Shown: positions 17,852 through 26,472 of the stretch, piece after piece
Numbering within the stretch: position 1 is the first letter of the stretch
How the letters are laid out: every line of letters begins with the position of its first letter
Assembly: GCA_045124055.1 (NCBI GenBank)
Contig: JBGVKZ010000004.1
Span: 31,296 to 95,295 of the forward strand
Direction of reading: 5' to 3'
DNA from: CALZKI01 sp045124055
GTDB taxonomy: Bacteria; Bacillota; Clostridia; Lachnospirales; Lachnospiraceae
DNA: 64,000 nucleotides
The notes under the pieces: model-generated
Databases searched by the model: none
What the model was told of the DNA's origin: nothing
Seen by the model: the letters and a program-made list of their open reading frames with translations, nothing else
Translations under genes and position numbers: made by a program

Positions 17852-18133
17852 TTACTTTTTCATTTTTGCCTGAATTTTATCCATGGCATCTACAAATACT
17901 AAAATCTCTGCCACCACTTCGTATAATTCCGGCGGAATCATTTCACCAATTTCCAGTTTGGATAATGTGTTGGCAAGTTTATCATCTTTATGCACCGGCA
18001 CATTGGCTTCTTTTCCTTTTTCCAGAATTCTCTCCGCCAGAGCACCTTTCCCGCTTGCTACAACTTTTGGGGCGTCTTCTTCGGGATTATACTCTAAGGC
18101 AACTGCCGTCAGTTTACTTAAATCTTTTTTCAT
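17852..18133 (-). CDS. FlhB C-terminal-domain protein (YlqH-like)
   Basis: A 93-residue stand-alone copy of the cytoplasmic domain of the flagellar export gate protein FlhB, like Bacillus YlqH. The self-cleavage motif NPTH of FlhB reads NPEE here (residues 16-19), so autocleavage is unlikely to occur. The rest (DDKLANTLSKLEIGEMIPPELYEVVAEILVFV) matches the FlhB/YscU C-terminus well. It directly follows a FliK-like gene, nine bases downstream. FliK acts on FlhB-C in flagellar export switching, so the pair may form a related interaction. Confidence 0.88.
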   Translation of the reverse strand: MKKDLSKLTAVALEYNPEEDAPKVVASGKGALAERILEKGKEANVPVHKDDKLANTLSKLEIGEMIPPELYEVVAEILVFVDAMDKIQAKMKK

Positions 18134-18142
18134 AGTTTTCTC

Positions 18143-19789
18143 CTAAACCAGTGCATCAAAAGACTGTGTGCTAAGCAAAATGCCCCGTTCTTCTTTCTTC
18201 TCAAAGATTTCTTCCATCGGTGTTTTGCTATCCTTCTCTTTTAACTGCACATTAGTAACCGCTCCATAGCCTCTTTTTTCCAATCTCTCATTCAGCATAT
18301 CAATATGTTCATAGATAAAATCTAACATCGCTTCATCTTCAAAATAGAAATTGGTTTTAACCTGTTTTTCCGGATTCATCTCTATATGAATATCCACCAT
18401 ACCAAGATGCTCCATATCCAAATGCAAAAAAGCCGATACATTGCCATCTTCTAAGGAAAGCTTTTTACCATTACCATAAACATAGAGTTCTCCATTGGCA
18501 CTACTTTCACTAAATTTTAAAGGAAGCTGCACATATTGGAACATTTGGTTCATTTGATTCATAAAGTCCACATTTGCCTTCAAATTCTGGGCGGATTTTG
18601 CCAGAGCAAGCTCCTCTTTCCCAGAAAGAGTTTCTAAAATTTTATCCGCTCTTTCATATAATTTTTCATAAAGTGTTTCAATGTTGTCGTGTTTTGCCAC
18701 TTCCTCTGGACTTAAAGTAGAGACTTCTTTTCCTGCTTTTTCCATAAACTTTTGAAAAAGAGAATCTCTGAAAAAATCGGTGATTTTTTCCTCTGTCATA
18801 GTAAGATTTTCCTGTATCTGATGATTAATCACCTTTAAAAGGTCCTGCTTTGTAGGATTTTCTTTGAGAACATTTTGTATTTCTTCCTCACTTAGCCCAA
18901 GCCTTGTAAGTAGTTGTGTATACTCCTTCATTATGGCGTCATTTTCACCCCAATTTTCGCTTTTCATAATGGAAGCAGGATTTTCTGCCATATTACCAAT
19001 TTCGCCAAAATTTGCCGCCTCTACCGGCAATTTGGTAATAGGTGAAGTTGGTTCCTGTAAAGTTCCCATCTGGTCCTTTGGCATTTCACTAAATAACTGT
19101 ACCAAATCTTTGTATAAACTGACCGCCTTTCCTGTTTCTCCAGATTCCAACAACTTAAAAAAGGTATTCGGAATTTCTGTTAGCATCTCTGTAATCGGTT
19201 TCATTATCTGATTTTCGCTGTTTTTATAAGCAGCAATCTGCGTTAGGTTTGTATCATTTACAGGCATTTTTAACGCTTTCAAAGTTATTATGTCGGAAAT
19301 AGGAGCATTGGGAAATTGATTTATCGTTCTTCGCATCCCAAGAAGTGCGTCTTTTTGAATACTCATTCCTCTTTCCATCATAGTTTGCACCATTGTGACA
19401 TTTTGCTCATTAACCGGCATAGATGCCCCTTCCAATGCTTTCATAATGGTAGAGGTATTGGCTGTATTCGTAAACATAGGATTTAATTCTATCTGATTTT
19501 GGCTCATATTTTTGATAGAAAACATCATCTGTTCTCCTAAATTCACGGAAACATTTTTTCCCAAAATCGCACTCAAAGGCTGTCCATTTGAAAGTAAAAG
19601 CTCTATATTTTCTCCCTGTACAGAAAGAACTTTTCCGCTAATCATTTCTCCATTTGCATACATATTTTGTAACATATTTAGAGTCGCCTTGGCACTTATC
19701 AGCGTATTCGTACCAGCTCCAATATTTGTTCCTGTATTTTGTTGTATCGAGGGTTGTGTGGAAAAATAGTTTTCTAAGGAAACTCCCAT
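18143..19789 (-). CDS. FliK-like (hook-length control domain) protein, YlqG-like
   Basis: A 548-residue protein with low-complexity N-terminal and middle regions rich in Asn, Gln and Thr, and a C-terminal domain (about 410-510) of the FliK type (LKFSESSANGELYVYGNGK, HLDMEHLGMVDIHIEM). The position between rnhB and an FlhB-C gene matches Bacillus ylqG-ylqH. Whether it measures hook length or does something outside the flagellum is not known; no other flagellar structural genes are in the window. No signal peptide is evident. Confidence 0.8.
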   Translation of the reverse strand: MGVSLENYFSTQPSIQQNTGTNIGAGTNTLISAKATLNMLQNMYANGEMISGKVLSVQGENIELLLSNGQPLSAILGKNVSVNLGEQMMFSIKNMSQNQIELNPMFTNTANTSTIMKALEGASMPVNEQNVTMVQTMMERGMSIQKDALLGMRRTINQFPNAPISDIITLKALKMPVNDTNLTQIAAYKNSENQIMKPITEMLTEIPNTFFKLLESGETGKAVSLYKDLVQLFSEMPKDQMGTLQEPTSPITKLPVEAANFGEIGNMAENPASIMKSENWGENDAIMKEYTQLLTRLGLSEEEIQNVLKENPTKQDLLKVINHQIQENLTMTEEKITDFFRDSLFQKFMEKAGKEVSTLSPEEVAKHDNIETLYEKLYERADKILETLSGKEELALAKSAQNLKANVDFMNQMNQMFQYVQLPLKFSESSANGELYVYGNGKKLSLEDGNVSAFLHLDMEHLGMVDIHIEMNPEKQVKTNFYFEDEAMLDFIYEHIDMLNERLEKRGYGAVTNVQLKEKDSKTPMEEIFEKKEERGILLSTQSFDALV

Positions 19790-19819
19790 AAATACTCCTA
19801 CCTAAATTATTAATTCTAT

Positions 19820-20578
19820 CTACATAAAATTCTTGATAAACGTTTTCCTATGAATCGGTGTTGCCCCCAATTCTTGAATGGCTTGAATATGTTCTTTCGA
19901 CCCATAGCCTTTATTTGAGGCAAAACCATAACCCGGAAACACATCATCATATTGTGTCATCAATCTGTCTCTGGTTACTTTGGCAACAATACTGGCGGCG
20001 GCAATAGAAGCACTTTTGGAATCACCTTTTACAATGGCAATTTGTTCTTTTGTAATTCCACCAATCTGATAACCGTCAACCAGAATAAAATCCGGCTCTA
20101 TGGAAAGCTTAGATAATGCCATTCTCATAGCTTCAAAATCCGCCTGTCTAATATTAATTTCATCGATTCTCTCAGGAGATGCAAAACCAATGCCTACGCT
20201 AATTGCCTTTGCCATAATTTCATCAAAAATTTCTTCTCTTTTATTTTCGGTCAATTTTTTTGAATCATTAAGATATAGTAAGTCACAATCTTTTGGCAAA
20301 ATAACTGCAGCCGCGACTACCGGTCCAGCTAGTGGTCCACACCCCACCTCATCTACACCGCATATGTACTCATATTTTGCATATTTCCTCTCATAAGAAA
20401 ACATTTCATACATTCGTTGCTTTTCTTTTTCTAAATCTTCTAATTTCTTTTTTGCTTTGCTTACCAGACTTTTGACACCATTTCTGTCATCTTCTTCAAA
20501 TTCGCTAATAAAAGCAGGCAACATTTTTATATCTGCCTGCTTATAAATTGTTCCGATTTCACTAATACTTTTCTTCAT
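19820..20578 (-). CDS. rnhB: Ribonuclease HII
   Basis: Cuts RNA in RNA-DNA hybrids and removes single ribonucleotides from DNA. The catalytic motif GVDEVGCGPLAGP is at residues 74-86 (Asp76, Glu77), with LNDSKKL and LVDGYQI carrying the other acidic residues and VKGDSKSASIAAASIVAKVTRD conserved. The first 70 residues form a charged extension seen in clostridial forms. The ATG at 20578 follows GTGGAG; an upstream start at 20626 would overlap lepB. The 252-residue length fits the family. Confidence 0.96.
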   Translation of the reverse strand: MKKSISEIGTIYKQADIKMLPAFISEFEEDDRNGVKSLVSKAKKKLEDLEKEKQRMYEMFSYERKYAKYEYICGVDEVGCGPLAGPVVAAAVILPKDCDLLYLNDSKKLTENKREEIFDEIMAKAISVGIGFASPERIDEINIRQADFEAMRMALSKLSIEPDFILVDGYQIGGITKEQIAIVKGDSKSASIAAASIVAKVTRDRLMTQYDDVFPGYGFASNKGYGSKEHIQAIQELGATPIHRKTFIKNFM

Positions 20579-20588
20579 ATTCACTCCA

Positions 20589-21134
20589 CTATTTCTGGCC
20601 ATGTTGGACAAAAGAAATTCTGTCAAATGGCCACATAATCAATAGAATTTTTCCTTTGATTTCCTCTCTGGATACAATTCCAATTTCCGTAGAACGACTA
20701 TCCAGACTATTGTTACGATTATCTCCCATAACAAAATATTCATCTTCACCTAATGTAATCGGTACTACGGCACTTCCTGCCTCTTTAATTGTTTCGGTAA
20801 GGTAAGGCTCATCAATCTTTTCTCCATCAATATACACATATCCATCGATAATCTGTATGGTTTCTCCCGGCAAACCGATAATTCTTTTCACATAATAACG
20901 ACTAGAGCCATCTCGATACGGAAATACAATTACTTCGTATCGTTCCGGTTCTCTTATCTTATAAGTTATCTTATCTACAATCAAACAATCTCCGTTTTCC
21001 AGAGTTGGTGACATAGAAGTACCGATTACATCTGTACGCTGACAAATATATTTAATAAAAATGAAGGTAATGATAATTACTACCAAAAAATAGAAACTTG
21101 TTTTTAAAGTTTCTATAAGCTTTTCCTTACTCAT
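20589..21134 (-). CDS. lepB: Signal peptidase I (copy 1)
   Basis: Membrane serine protease that removes signal peptides from exported proteins. An N-terminal membrane segment (about residues 13-30) is followed by the catalytic Ser40 in GTSMSPTLENGD and Lys83 in YYVKRIIGLPGE. The GDNRNNSLDSR motif lies near the C-terminus. The 181-residue size is typical of Gram-positive single-span enzymes. It is 12 bases downstream of rbgA and 10 bases upstream of rnhB. A second copy lies on the other side of rbgA, with only moderate sequence identity. Confidence 0.96.
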   Translation of the reverse strand: MSKEKLIETLKTSFYFLVVIIITFIFIKYICQRTDVIGTSMSPTLENGDCLIVDKITYKIREPERYEVIVFPYRDGSSRYYVKRIIGLPGETIQIIDGYVYIDGEKIDEPYLTETIKEAGSAVVPITLGEDEYFVMGDNRNNSLDSRSTEIGIVSREEIKGKILLIMWPFDRISFVQHGQK

Positions 21135-21146
21135 TGCAATCTCCCT

Positions 21147-21992
21147 TTAAATCGTTGGAATTTCAAGACTAATTCGTCCGATTTTACCGGCTCTAAATTC
21201 ATCCAATAATAGATTTGAGCCTTTTAAAATATCCGCCTTTTCCCCTTTTGCAATACAACCTCTTTTTACACAAATGCTTTCCAATAAAGCATATGGGTCT
21301 TCCTTCCACTCCACTTGATAGCGGGAAAGAAGTAACTCCCTGTAATGTTCTCCCAAAAATCGAATCAATTCCACCGCCAATTCATCTACGTGCAAAACTT
21401 CATCGTTCATAGAACCAATTAAAGCAAGCCGCAACCCAATTAACTGGTCTTCAAATTTAGGCCATAAAATTCCAGGAGTGTCTAAAAGTTCTAATTGTTT
21501 ATTTAAACGAATCCACTGTTTTCCCTTAGTTACACCAGGCTTATTCCCTGTTTTCGTACAGGCTTTTCCCGCAAAAGCATTAATAAAGGTCGATTTCCCA
21601 ACGTTCGGAATGCCCACAACCATAGCACGAACCGGTCGATTGATAATCCCACGTTTTCTATCTCTTTCAATTTTTTCCTTACAGGCTTCTTGAACTACAC
21701 CTTGAATACTTTTTACACCCTGTCCGCTTTTCGAATTAACTAGCACAACATAATAGCCTTTTGTCTTAAAATATTCCACCCATAATTCATTATATTTCGC
21801 ATCTGACAAATCAGACTTATTTAATAAAATTACTCTGGACTTATTTTTTCCAAGCTCATCAATATCTGGATTTCTACTGCTAAGTGGAATTCTTGCATCT
21901 ACAATTTCAATAATCAAATCAATTAAAGATATATTTTCCTGCATCATACGTTTTGCCTTTGTCATATGACCAGGATACCACTGATAATTCAT
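21147..21992 (-). CDS. rbgA: Ribosome biogenesis GTPase RbgA (YlqF)
   Basis: GTPase for a late step in 50S subunit assembly. The GTPase domain is circularly permuted: the G4 motif LLNKSDL comes before G1 GIPNVGKSTFINAF and the G3 motif DTPG. The N-terminal WYPGHMTKAKRMM is diagnostic. The ATG at 21992 follows GGAGG with a five-base gap; an upstream TTG would overlap that site. The 281-residue protein sits between two signal peptidase genes, a common Firmicutes arrangement near rplS and rnhB. Confidence 0.97.
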   Translation of the reverse strand: MNYQWYPGHMTKAKRMMQENISLIDLIIEIVDARIPLSSRNPDIDELGKNKSRVILLNKSDLSDAKYNELWVEYFKTKGYYVVLVNSKSGQGVKSIQGVVQEACKEKIERDRKRGIINRPVRAMVVGIPNVGKSTFINAFAGKACTKTGNKPGVTKGKQWIRLNKQLELLDTPGILWPKFEDQLIGLRLALIGSMNDEVLHVDELAVELIRFLGEHYRELLLSRYQVEWKEDPYALLESICVKRGCIAKGEKADILKGSNLLLDEFRAGKIGRISLEIPTI

Positions 21993-22008
21993 ACTTACCT
22001 CCAAAATA

Positions 22009-22593
22009 CTATTTCACAAATCCTATGGTATTTTCGCCTGCTCCTAAATGAATCCAGGCTTTTCCGATAATATTCTTTTTCTTCACAATACCTATATTCG
22101 CCGAACGGCTGTCTTCACTGTTATTTCGATTATCGCCTAAAACAAAATATTCTCCCTTTCCAAGTGTTATTTCATTTTCTGCAATTCCAGCTTGTGCCAT
22201 TTCGTCATAATTTTCTTCATCTACATACAATTCCCCATTAATATACAAATGCCCATCTATAATCTGCACAGTATCTCCCGGAACTCCAACCACTCTTTTT
22301 ACATAGTAATGAGAATCCATATTTCCATTTGGGACAAAAACAATGACATCGCCTTGTTTTGGACTTGATATTTTGTAGACAAAGCGGTTAACCATAATTT
22401 TTTCGCCATTTTCTAAAGTTGGTTTCATAGATATACCAATGACACTGGTGGTCATACCTAAACAATAAATCACTACAAAAGCCGATACAATGGCAATAAA
22501 AATTCCAAGTACCCAAGAAAAGATTTCCTTGAGTACTGTCGCTTTAATTTTTCTTCTTTTTCGATTAAAATTAAGACCTTTTCTTCTGCTCAT
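22009..22593 (-). CDS. lepB: Signal peptidase I (copy 2)
   Basis: Second signal peptidase I gene, 194 residues. A basic N-terminus (RRKGLNFNRKRRKIK) and one membrane segment (about 26-45) precede catalytic Ser55 in IGISMKPTLENGE and Lys99 in YYVKRVVGVPGD; GDNRNNSEDSR follows. It is the first gene after the rplS terminator, so it begins the lepB-rbgA-lepB-rnhB-fliK-like-flhB-like-yraN-pgeF unit. A TATACT box lies about 50 bases upstream but no good -35 element was found. Confidence 0.96.
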   Translation of the reverse strand: MSRRKGLNFNRKRRKIKATVLKEIFSWVLGIFIAIVSAFVVIYCLGMTTSVIGISMKPTLENGEKIMVNRFVYKISSPKQGDVIVFVPNGNMDSHYYVKRVVGVPGDTVQIIDGHLYINGELYVDEENYDEMAQAGIAENEITLGKGEYFVLGDNRNNSEDSRSANIGIVKKKNIIGKAWIHLGAGENTIGFVK

Positions 22594-22656
22594 AGATTTT
22601 CTTCCGTATTTTCTTTGTTTTTCTAAAGCCTATCTATCAGTATACAACATAAAATC

Positions 22657-22690
22657 AAAAAAAGGAACAATTACTCGACGTAATTGTTCC
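22657..22690 (-). terminator. Terminator after rplS
   Basis: GGAACAATTA (22664-22673) pairs perfectly with TAATTGTTCC (22681-22690); on the minus strand the stem is followed by seven T residues. Confidence 0.9.
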
Positions 22691-22705
22691 TCACAATTAA
22701 AAAAA

Positions 22706-23053
22706 TTATTTAACGATTTCTTTAACTTTAGCTTTCTTACCAACTCTATCTCTTAAGTAGAATAATTTAGCTCTTCTTACTTTACCCTGACGAACTACTT
22801 CTACTTTTTCTACGTTTGGTGAGTGTAATGGCCAAGTTTTTTCTACGCCAATACCGTTAGAAGTTTTACGTACTGTGAATGTTGCACGGTTGCTTCCGCC
22901 CTGTTTTTTGATTACAGTTCCTTCAAATACCTGAATTCTTTCACGGTTACCTTCTTTGATTTTACCGTAAACTTTAACTGTATCGCCTACGCTAAATTCT
23001 GAAACGGTTTCTTTTAACTGTTCTGCTTCGATTTCTCTAATAATATCGTTCAT
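22706..23053 (-). CDS. rplS: 50S ribosomal protein L19
   Basis: Ribosomal protein of the 30S-50S interface, 115 residues. Conserved segments include GDTVKVYGKIKEGNRERIQVFEGTV (split over about residues 23-48) and KVRRAKLFYLRDRVGKKAKVKE. The ATG at 23053 follows AGGAGG; the frame runs 20 codons further upstream, but that part is leader RNA. The gene ends the ylxM-to-rplS operon at a strong terminator. Confidence 0.97.
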   Translation of the reverse strand: MNDIIREIEAEQLKETVSEFSVGDTVKVYGKIKEGNRERIQVFEGTVIKKQGGSNRATFTVRKTSNGIGVEKTWPLHSPNVEKVEVVRQGKVRRAKLFYLRDRVGKKAKVKEIVK

Positions 23054-23061
23054 TGTGTGCC

Positions 23062-23112
23062 TCCTATTTTTCCGGACGTTCTTAATACTATCTGTAACAG
23101 AGGACCGCCTCA
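23062..23112 (-). ncRNA. Possible L19 leader (rplS autoregulatory RNA)
   Basis: The 96-base gap between trmD and rplS holds CCTCTGTTACAG (a short hairpin), then ATTAAGAAC and GTCC that can pair with upstream GGCGGTCC. Firmicutes carry an L19 leader at this position. The assignment rests on position and a rough structure and needs a covariance-model search. Confidence 0.45.
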
Positions 23113-23149
23113 TTTTTTCACAACATTAAAAATATATCATACTTATTTA

Positions 23150-23890
23150 CTATTTGCAAGTCTTTTTCTTCTTTTTTTCCACCGGGTGACTCTTTACATA
23201 TTCTTCATACATTTCAGGTCTAAATTTTTTTGTCATAGAAAGGGCCTGTTCGTGTCTCCATTTTTCAATGTTTGCGTGATGACCACTTAACAACACTTCC
23301 GGTACTTTCTTTTCACGCCACACTTCCGGTCTTGAATACTGAGGATATTCAAGGAGTCCATCAGAAAAGGACTCGTCCACGGAAGATGCTGCATTATTTA
23401 ATACTCCTGGCACTAAGCGGGAAATACAATCTACCATCACCATTGCCGGTAGTTCGCCGCCGGTTAAAACATAATCGCCAATCGATACATAATCTGTGAC
23501 AATTTCCTCTAACACTCTTTCATCAACGCCTTCATAATGTCCACACAAAATAATCAAATCTTCTTCCATTGCCATCTCTTGTGCCATTTTTTGTGAAAAA
23601 GTCTTTCCTCTGGGGGTAACATAAACAACCCTTGGCTTTTTATCACTATTTTGGAGATTCTCATTTATAACCGCCTGATAGGCATCATAAATCGGCTGTG
23701 CCTGCATTAACATACCGGCACCTCCACCATATATATAATCATCGACTTTTTTGTGTTTATCTAAGGTATAATCTCTAATATCCACCACGTTTACGCCAAT
23801 AAGATTCTTTTCTATGGCACGACCTAAAATACTGGTATTTAGACCTTCTTTTACCATATCTTTAAACAACGTCAAAATGTGAAAACGCAT
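23150..23890 (-). CDS. trmD: tRNA (guanine-N1)-methyltransferase TrmD
   Basis: SPOUT methyltransferase that makes m1G37 in tRNAs reading CNN codons, preventing +1 frameshifts. The AdoMet-binding trefoil knot is visible as LCGHYEGVDERV and SIGDYVLTGGELPA. N-terminal FHILTLFKDM is typical, and the 246-residue size fits. It starts eight bases after rimM, in the standard rpsP-khpA-rimM-trmD-rplS order. Confidence 0.97.
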   Translation of the reverse strand: MRFHILTLFKDMVKEGLNTSILGRAIEKNLIGVNVVDIRDYTLDKHKKVDDYIYGGGAGMLMQAQPIYDAYQAVINENLQNSDKKPRVVYVTPRGKTFSQKMAQEMAMEEDLIILCGHYEGVDERVLEEIVTDYVSIGDYVLTGGELPAMVMVDCISRLVPGVLNNAASSVDESFSDGLLEYPQYSRPEVWREKKVPEVLLSGHHANIEKWRHEQALSMTKKFRPEMYEEYVKSHPVEKKKKKTCK

Positions 23891-23898
23891 ATCTACTC

Positions 23899-24408
23899 CT
23901 AATCCAGTAAACCGTCCATCACGTGTACTTTCATTTTCTTTTCTTTAAAATTAATATCTAAAATGCACTCTTTAATTGCAGGAAAGAGAAGTTCCTTTCC
24001 TTCCTCATTTTTTACAATATATACGTCATTCGCACCGGTTTTCATTACATCCACCAAGGTGCCAAGCTCATTTTCTTCTTCATCTACGACTTTTAAATCA
24101 ATTAAATCGGCAATAAAGTATTCATCTTTTTGAAGCTTTACTGCATTTTTTCTTGTTACATAAAGTTTACCGCCTTTATATACTTCTACATCATTTAAAG
24201 TGTCGATTCCATCAAATTTTAATATTGCAAATTGTTTAAAAAATTTCACACTGGAAATTTTCAAGACTTTCTCTGTTTTTTCCGTAACTAAAATCACTTC
24301 TTTTAATTTCTTAAAACGGTTAATATCATCTGTTGTCGGAAATACTTTTACTTCTCCTCTGACACCATGTGTAGAAGAAATCACACCAACCTGTAAGCGT
24401 TCTTCCAT
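23899..24408 (-). CDS. rimM: Ribosome maturation factor RimM
   Basis: Helps 16S rRNA processing and binds S19 during 30S assembly. The start LQVGVISSTHGVRGEVKVFPTTD is the diagnostic N-terminus; the C-terminal PRC-barrel includes DEYFIADLIDLKV and LLFPAIKECI. The ATG at 24408 follows GGAGA; an ATG four codons earlier lacks a binding site. The 169-residue product matches the family. Confidence 0.95.
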   Translation of the reverse strand: MEERLQVGVISSTHGVRGEVKVFPTTDDINRFKKLKEVILVTEKTEKVLKISSVKFFKQFAILKFDGIDTLNDVEVYKGGKLYVTRKNAVKLQKDEYFIADLIDLKVVDEEENELGTLVDVMKTGANDVYIVKNEEGKELLFPAIKECILDINFKEKKMKVHVMDGLLD

Positions 24409-24457
24409 ATATTTCTCCATTTACTTTTTGCTGTGTTTTTCGTTTCTGATACAATAT

Positions 24458-24486
24458 GAACCCACAAACAAAAGGTCTGTGGGTTC
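24458..24486 (-). promoter_or_regulatory. Hairpin between khpA and rimM without T-run
   Basis: GAACCCACA (24458-24466) pairs perfectly with TGTGGGTTC (24478-24486) over an 11-base loop. The downstream sequence lacks a T-run, so it is not a typical terminator; it may be an mRNA stability or processing element. Confidence 0.5.
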
Positions 24487-24512
24487 CGCAATTCTTTAAT
24501 AACCTGTGCGAA

Positions 24513-24740
24513 TTAAACAATCTTTACATACACACGTTTGTTTTCTTTTGTTGATGTAGCATTGACAATCGAGCGAATAGAATCTGCCACACGACCACCT
24601 TTTCCGATAACACGTGTTTTATCTTCTGGTGCAACCTTTAACTCGATGACAAGATTTCTTCCTTCCTGTCTTTCAGTTACTACAACTTCATTAGGATTAT
24701 CAACGATTGCTTTTGCAATTACTTCTACGATTTCTTTCAT
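24513..24740 (-). CDS. khpA: KH-domain RNA-binding protein KhpA (YlqC)
   Basis: A 75-residue single KH domain. The GxxG loop appears as GKGG at residues 46-49, within VIGKGGRVADSIRSIV. KhpA pairs with KhpB (not in the window) and binds many RNAs, affecting cell length and division in some Firmicutes. It lies between rpsP and rimM as usual. Confidence 0.93.
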   Translation of the reverse strand: MKEIVEVIAKAIVDNPNEVVVTERQEGRNLVIELKVAPEDKTRVIGKGGRVADSIRSIVNATSTKENKRVYVKIV

Positions 24741-24780
24741 AATCCACCTCCAAAAGTTATACAGTTACTATGGTTATTTC

Positions 24781-25023
24781 TTATTCGATACCTGCAACTT
24801 TGAAGATTTTAGCTACAACATCAGTAGGTTTTGCACCGTTAGCAATCCATTTTTTAGCTGCTTCTGCATCTACATTAATTGTACTTGGATCTGTGTTTGG
24901 ATCATATGTTCCGATTTCATCGATGAATTTACCATCTCTTGGTGATCTAGAATCAGCAACGATAATTCTATAAAAAGGTGCTTTCTTCTGACCCATTCTT
25001 CTTAATCTGATTTTTACTGCCAT
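24781..25023 (-). CDS. rpsP: 30S ribosomal protein S16
   Basis: Ribosomal protein S16, 80 residues. VKIRLRRMGQKKAPFYRIIVADSRSPRDG at the N-terminus (split over residues 2-30) is diagnostic, followed by IGTYDPN and the C-terminal AAKKWIANGAKPTD. ACGGAGG precedes the ATG. It follows ffh by 89 bases and opens the ribosome-maturation part of the operon. Confidence 0.97.
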   Translation of the reverse strand: MAVKIRLRRMGQKKAPFYRIIVADSRSPRDGKFIDEIGTYDPNTDPSTINVDAEAAKKWIANGAKPTDVVAKIFKVAGIE

Positions 25024-25112
25024 TGTTCTTTACCTCCGTAAAATAAATATCATTTATTATATATTTTTGAAAAGAAATCCATCCTTACGAACAAATTCCT
25101 GAATCAACTTAC

Positions 25113-26471
25113 TTAAAATGGGAATCTCATACCGCCTGGCATCATTCTTCTTCCCTTTTTGCCCATCATACCCTGCATTTGTTTCATCATCTTCTGACTT
25201 TGTTCAAACTGCTTGATAAAACGGTTCACTTCCGCGATGTCTAATCCTGCACCTTTTGCAATTCGATGCTTTCTGCTTGGATTCAAAAGCTTTGGGTTTT
25301 GTCTTTCCTTTGGAGTCATAGATAAAACAATCGCTTCCGTTCTGGCTAACTGTTTTTCATCTACCATAGAATCGATGTTGCCCATTTGCTTACTCATACC
25401 TGGCATCATCGACATAATACTGGAAAGGCCTCCCATTTTTTTCATTTGACGCATACTTTCCAGATAATCTTCAAAATCGAACTTGCCCTTTTTCATTCGG
25501 GCAGCCATTTCTTTTTCCTTATCTGCGTCAATATCTATGTTTGCCTGTGCTTTTTCGATTAAGGAAAGCACATCTCCCATTCCTAAAATACGGCTAGCCA
25601 TTCTATCTGGATAAAACTGTTCCAAATCAGACAATTTTTCACCCATACCAACGTATAAAATAGGCTTTCCTGTAACGGCTTTAATGGAAAGTGCCGCACC
25701 ACCTCTGGAATCACCGTCCATTTTGGTTAAAACAACTCCATCGATAGTAACCTTTTCATCAAACTCTTTTGCCACATTAACTGCGTCCTGACCTGTCATA
25801 GCATCAACTACAAGTAACGTCTGATGAACCGCAACTTCTTCTTTAATATTTTGTAATTCCGCCATCATATCTTCATCAATATGAAGTCGACCTGCGGTAT
25901 CCAAAATAACCACATTATGACCATTTTTTTCAGCATGCGTAATAGCTGCCTTGGCGATATCGGAAGGTTTATGGTTGTCTCCCATTGTGAAAACATCCAC
26001 TTCCTGTTTCTCACCATTTATTTGTAACTGTTTGATAGCTGCTGGTCTGTATACGTCACAAGCTACCAAAAGTGGCTTTTTCCCTTTTAACTTGAGTTTT
26101 CCTGCGATTTTAGCTGTGGTAGTTGTTTTACCAGCACCCTGTAAACCACACATCATAACCACGGTAATAGCTTTACCAGGCTGCATCGTAATTTCAGTGG
26201 TCTCAGAACCCATAAGAGAAATCATCTCATCATTTACGATTTTGATAACCATTTGTGCCGGATTTAATCCATTTAAAACATCTGTTCCAACAGCTCGTTC
26301 TTCTACGCTTTTTACAAACTGTTTTACAACTTTAAAGTTAACATCAGCTTCAAGGAGAGCCATTTTTACTTCTTTTAAAGCTGTTTTAACATCTTCTTCT
26401 GTCAGACGACCTTTGCTTCTTAAGCTTTTGAAAACATTCTGCAATTTATCGGTTAAACTTTCAAACGCCAT
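25113..26471 (-). CDS. ffh: Signal recognition particle protein Ffh
   Basis: SRP54 GTPase that binds signal sequences and delivers ribosomes to the FtsY receptor (encoded at 32.7-33.7 kb). The NG domain contains GLQGAGKTTTTAKIAGKL (near residues 108-125), DTAGRLHIDE and TKMDGDSRGGA. The Met-rich M domain at the C-terminus ends with KMMKQMQGMMGKKG. Length 452 is typical. Its ATG lies one base past the ylxM stop, so the genes are coupled. Confidence 0.97.
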   Translation of the reverse strand: MAFESLTDKLQNVFKSLRSKGRLTEEDVKTALKEVKMALLEADVNFKVVKQFVKSVEERAVGTDVLNGLNPAQMVIKIVNDEMISLMGSETTEITMQPGKAITVVMMCGLQGAGKTTTTAKIAGKLKLKGKKPLLVACDVYRPAAIKQLQINGEKQEVDVFTMGDNHKPSDIAKAAITHAEKNGHNVVILDTAGRLHIDEDMMAELQNIKEEVAVHQTLLVVDAMTGQDAVNVAKEFDEKVTIDGVVLTKMDGDSRGGAALSIKAVTGKPILYVGMGEKLSDLEQFYPDRMASRILGMGDVLSLIEKAQANIDIDADKEKEMAARMKKGKFDFEDYLESMRQMKKMGGLSSIMSMMPGMSKQMGNIDSMVDEKQLARTEAIVLSMTPKERQNPKLLNPSRKHRIAKGAGLDIAEVNRFIKQFEQSQKMMKQMQGMMGKKGRRMMPGGMRFPF

Positions 26472-26472
26472 A

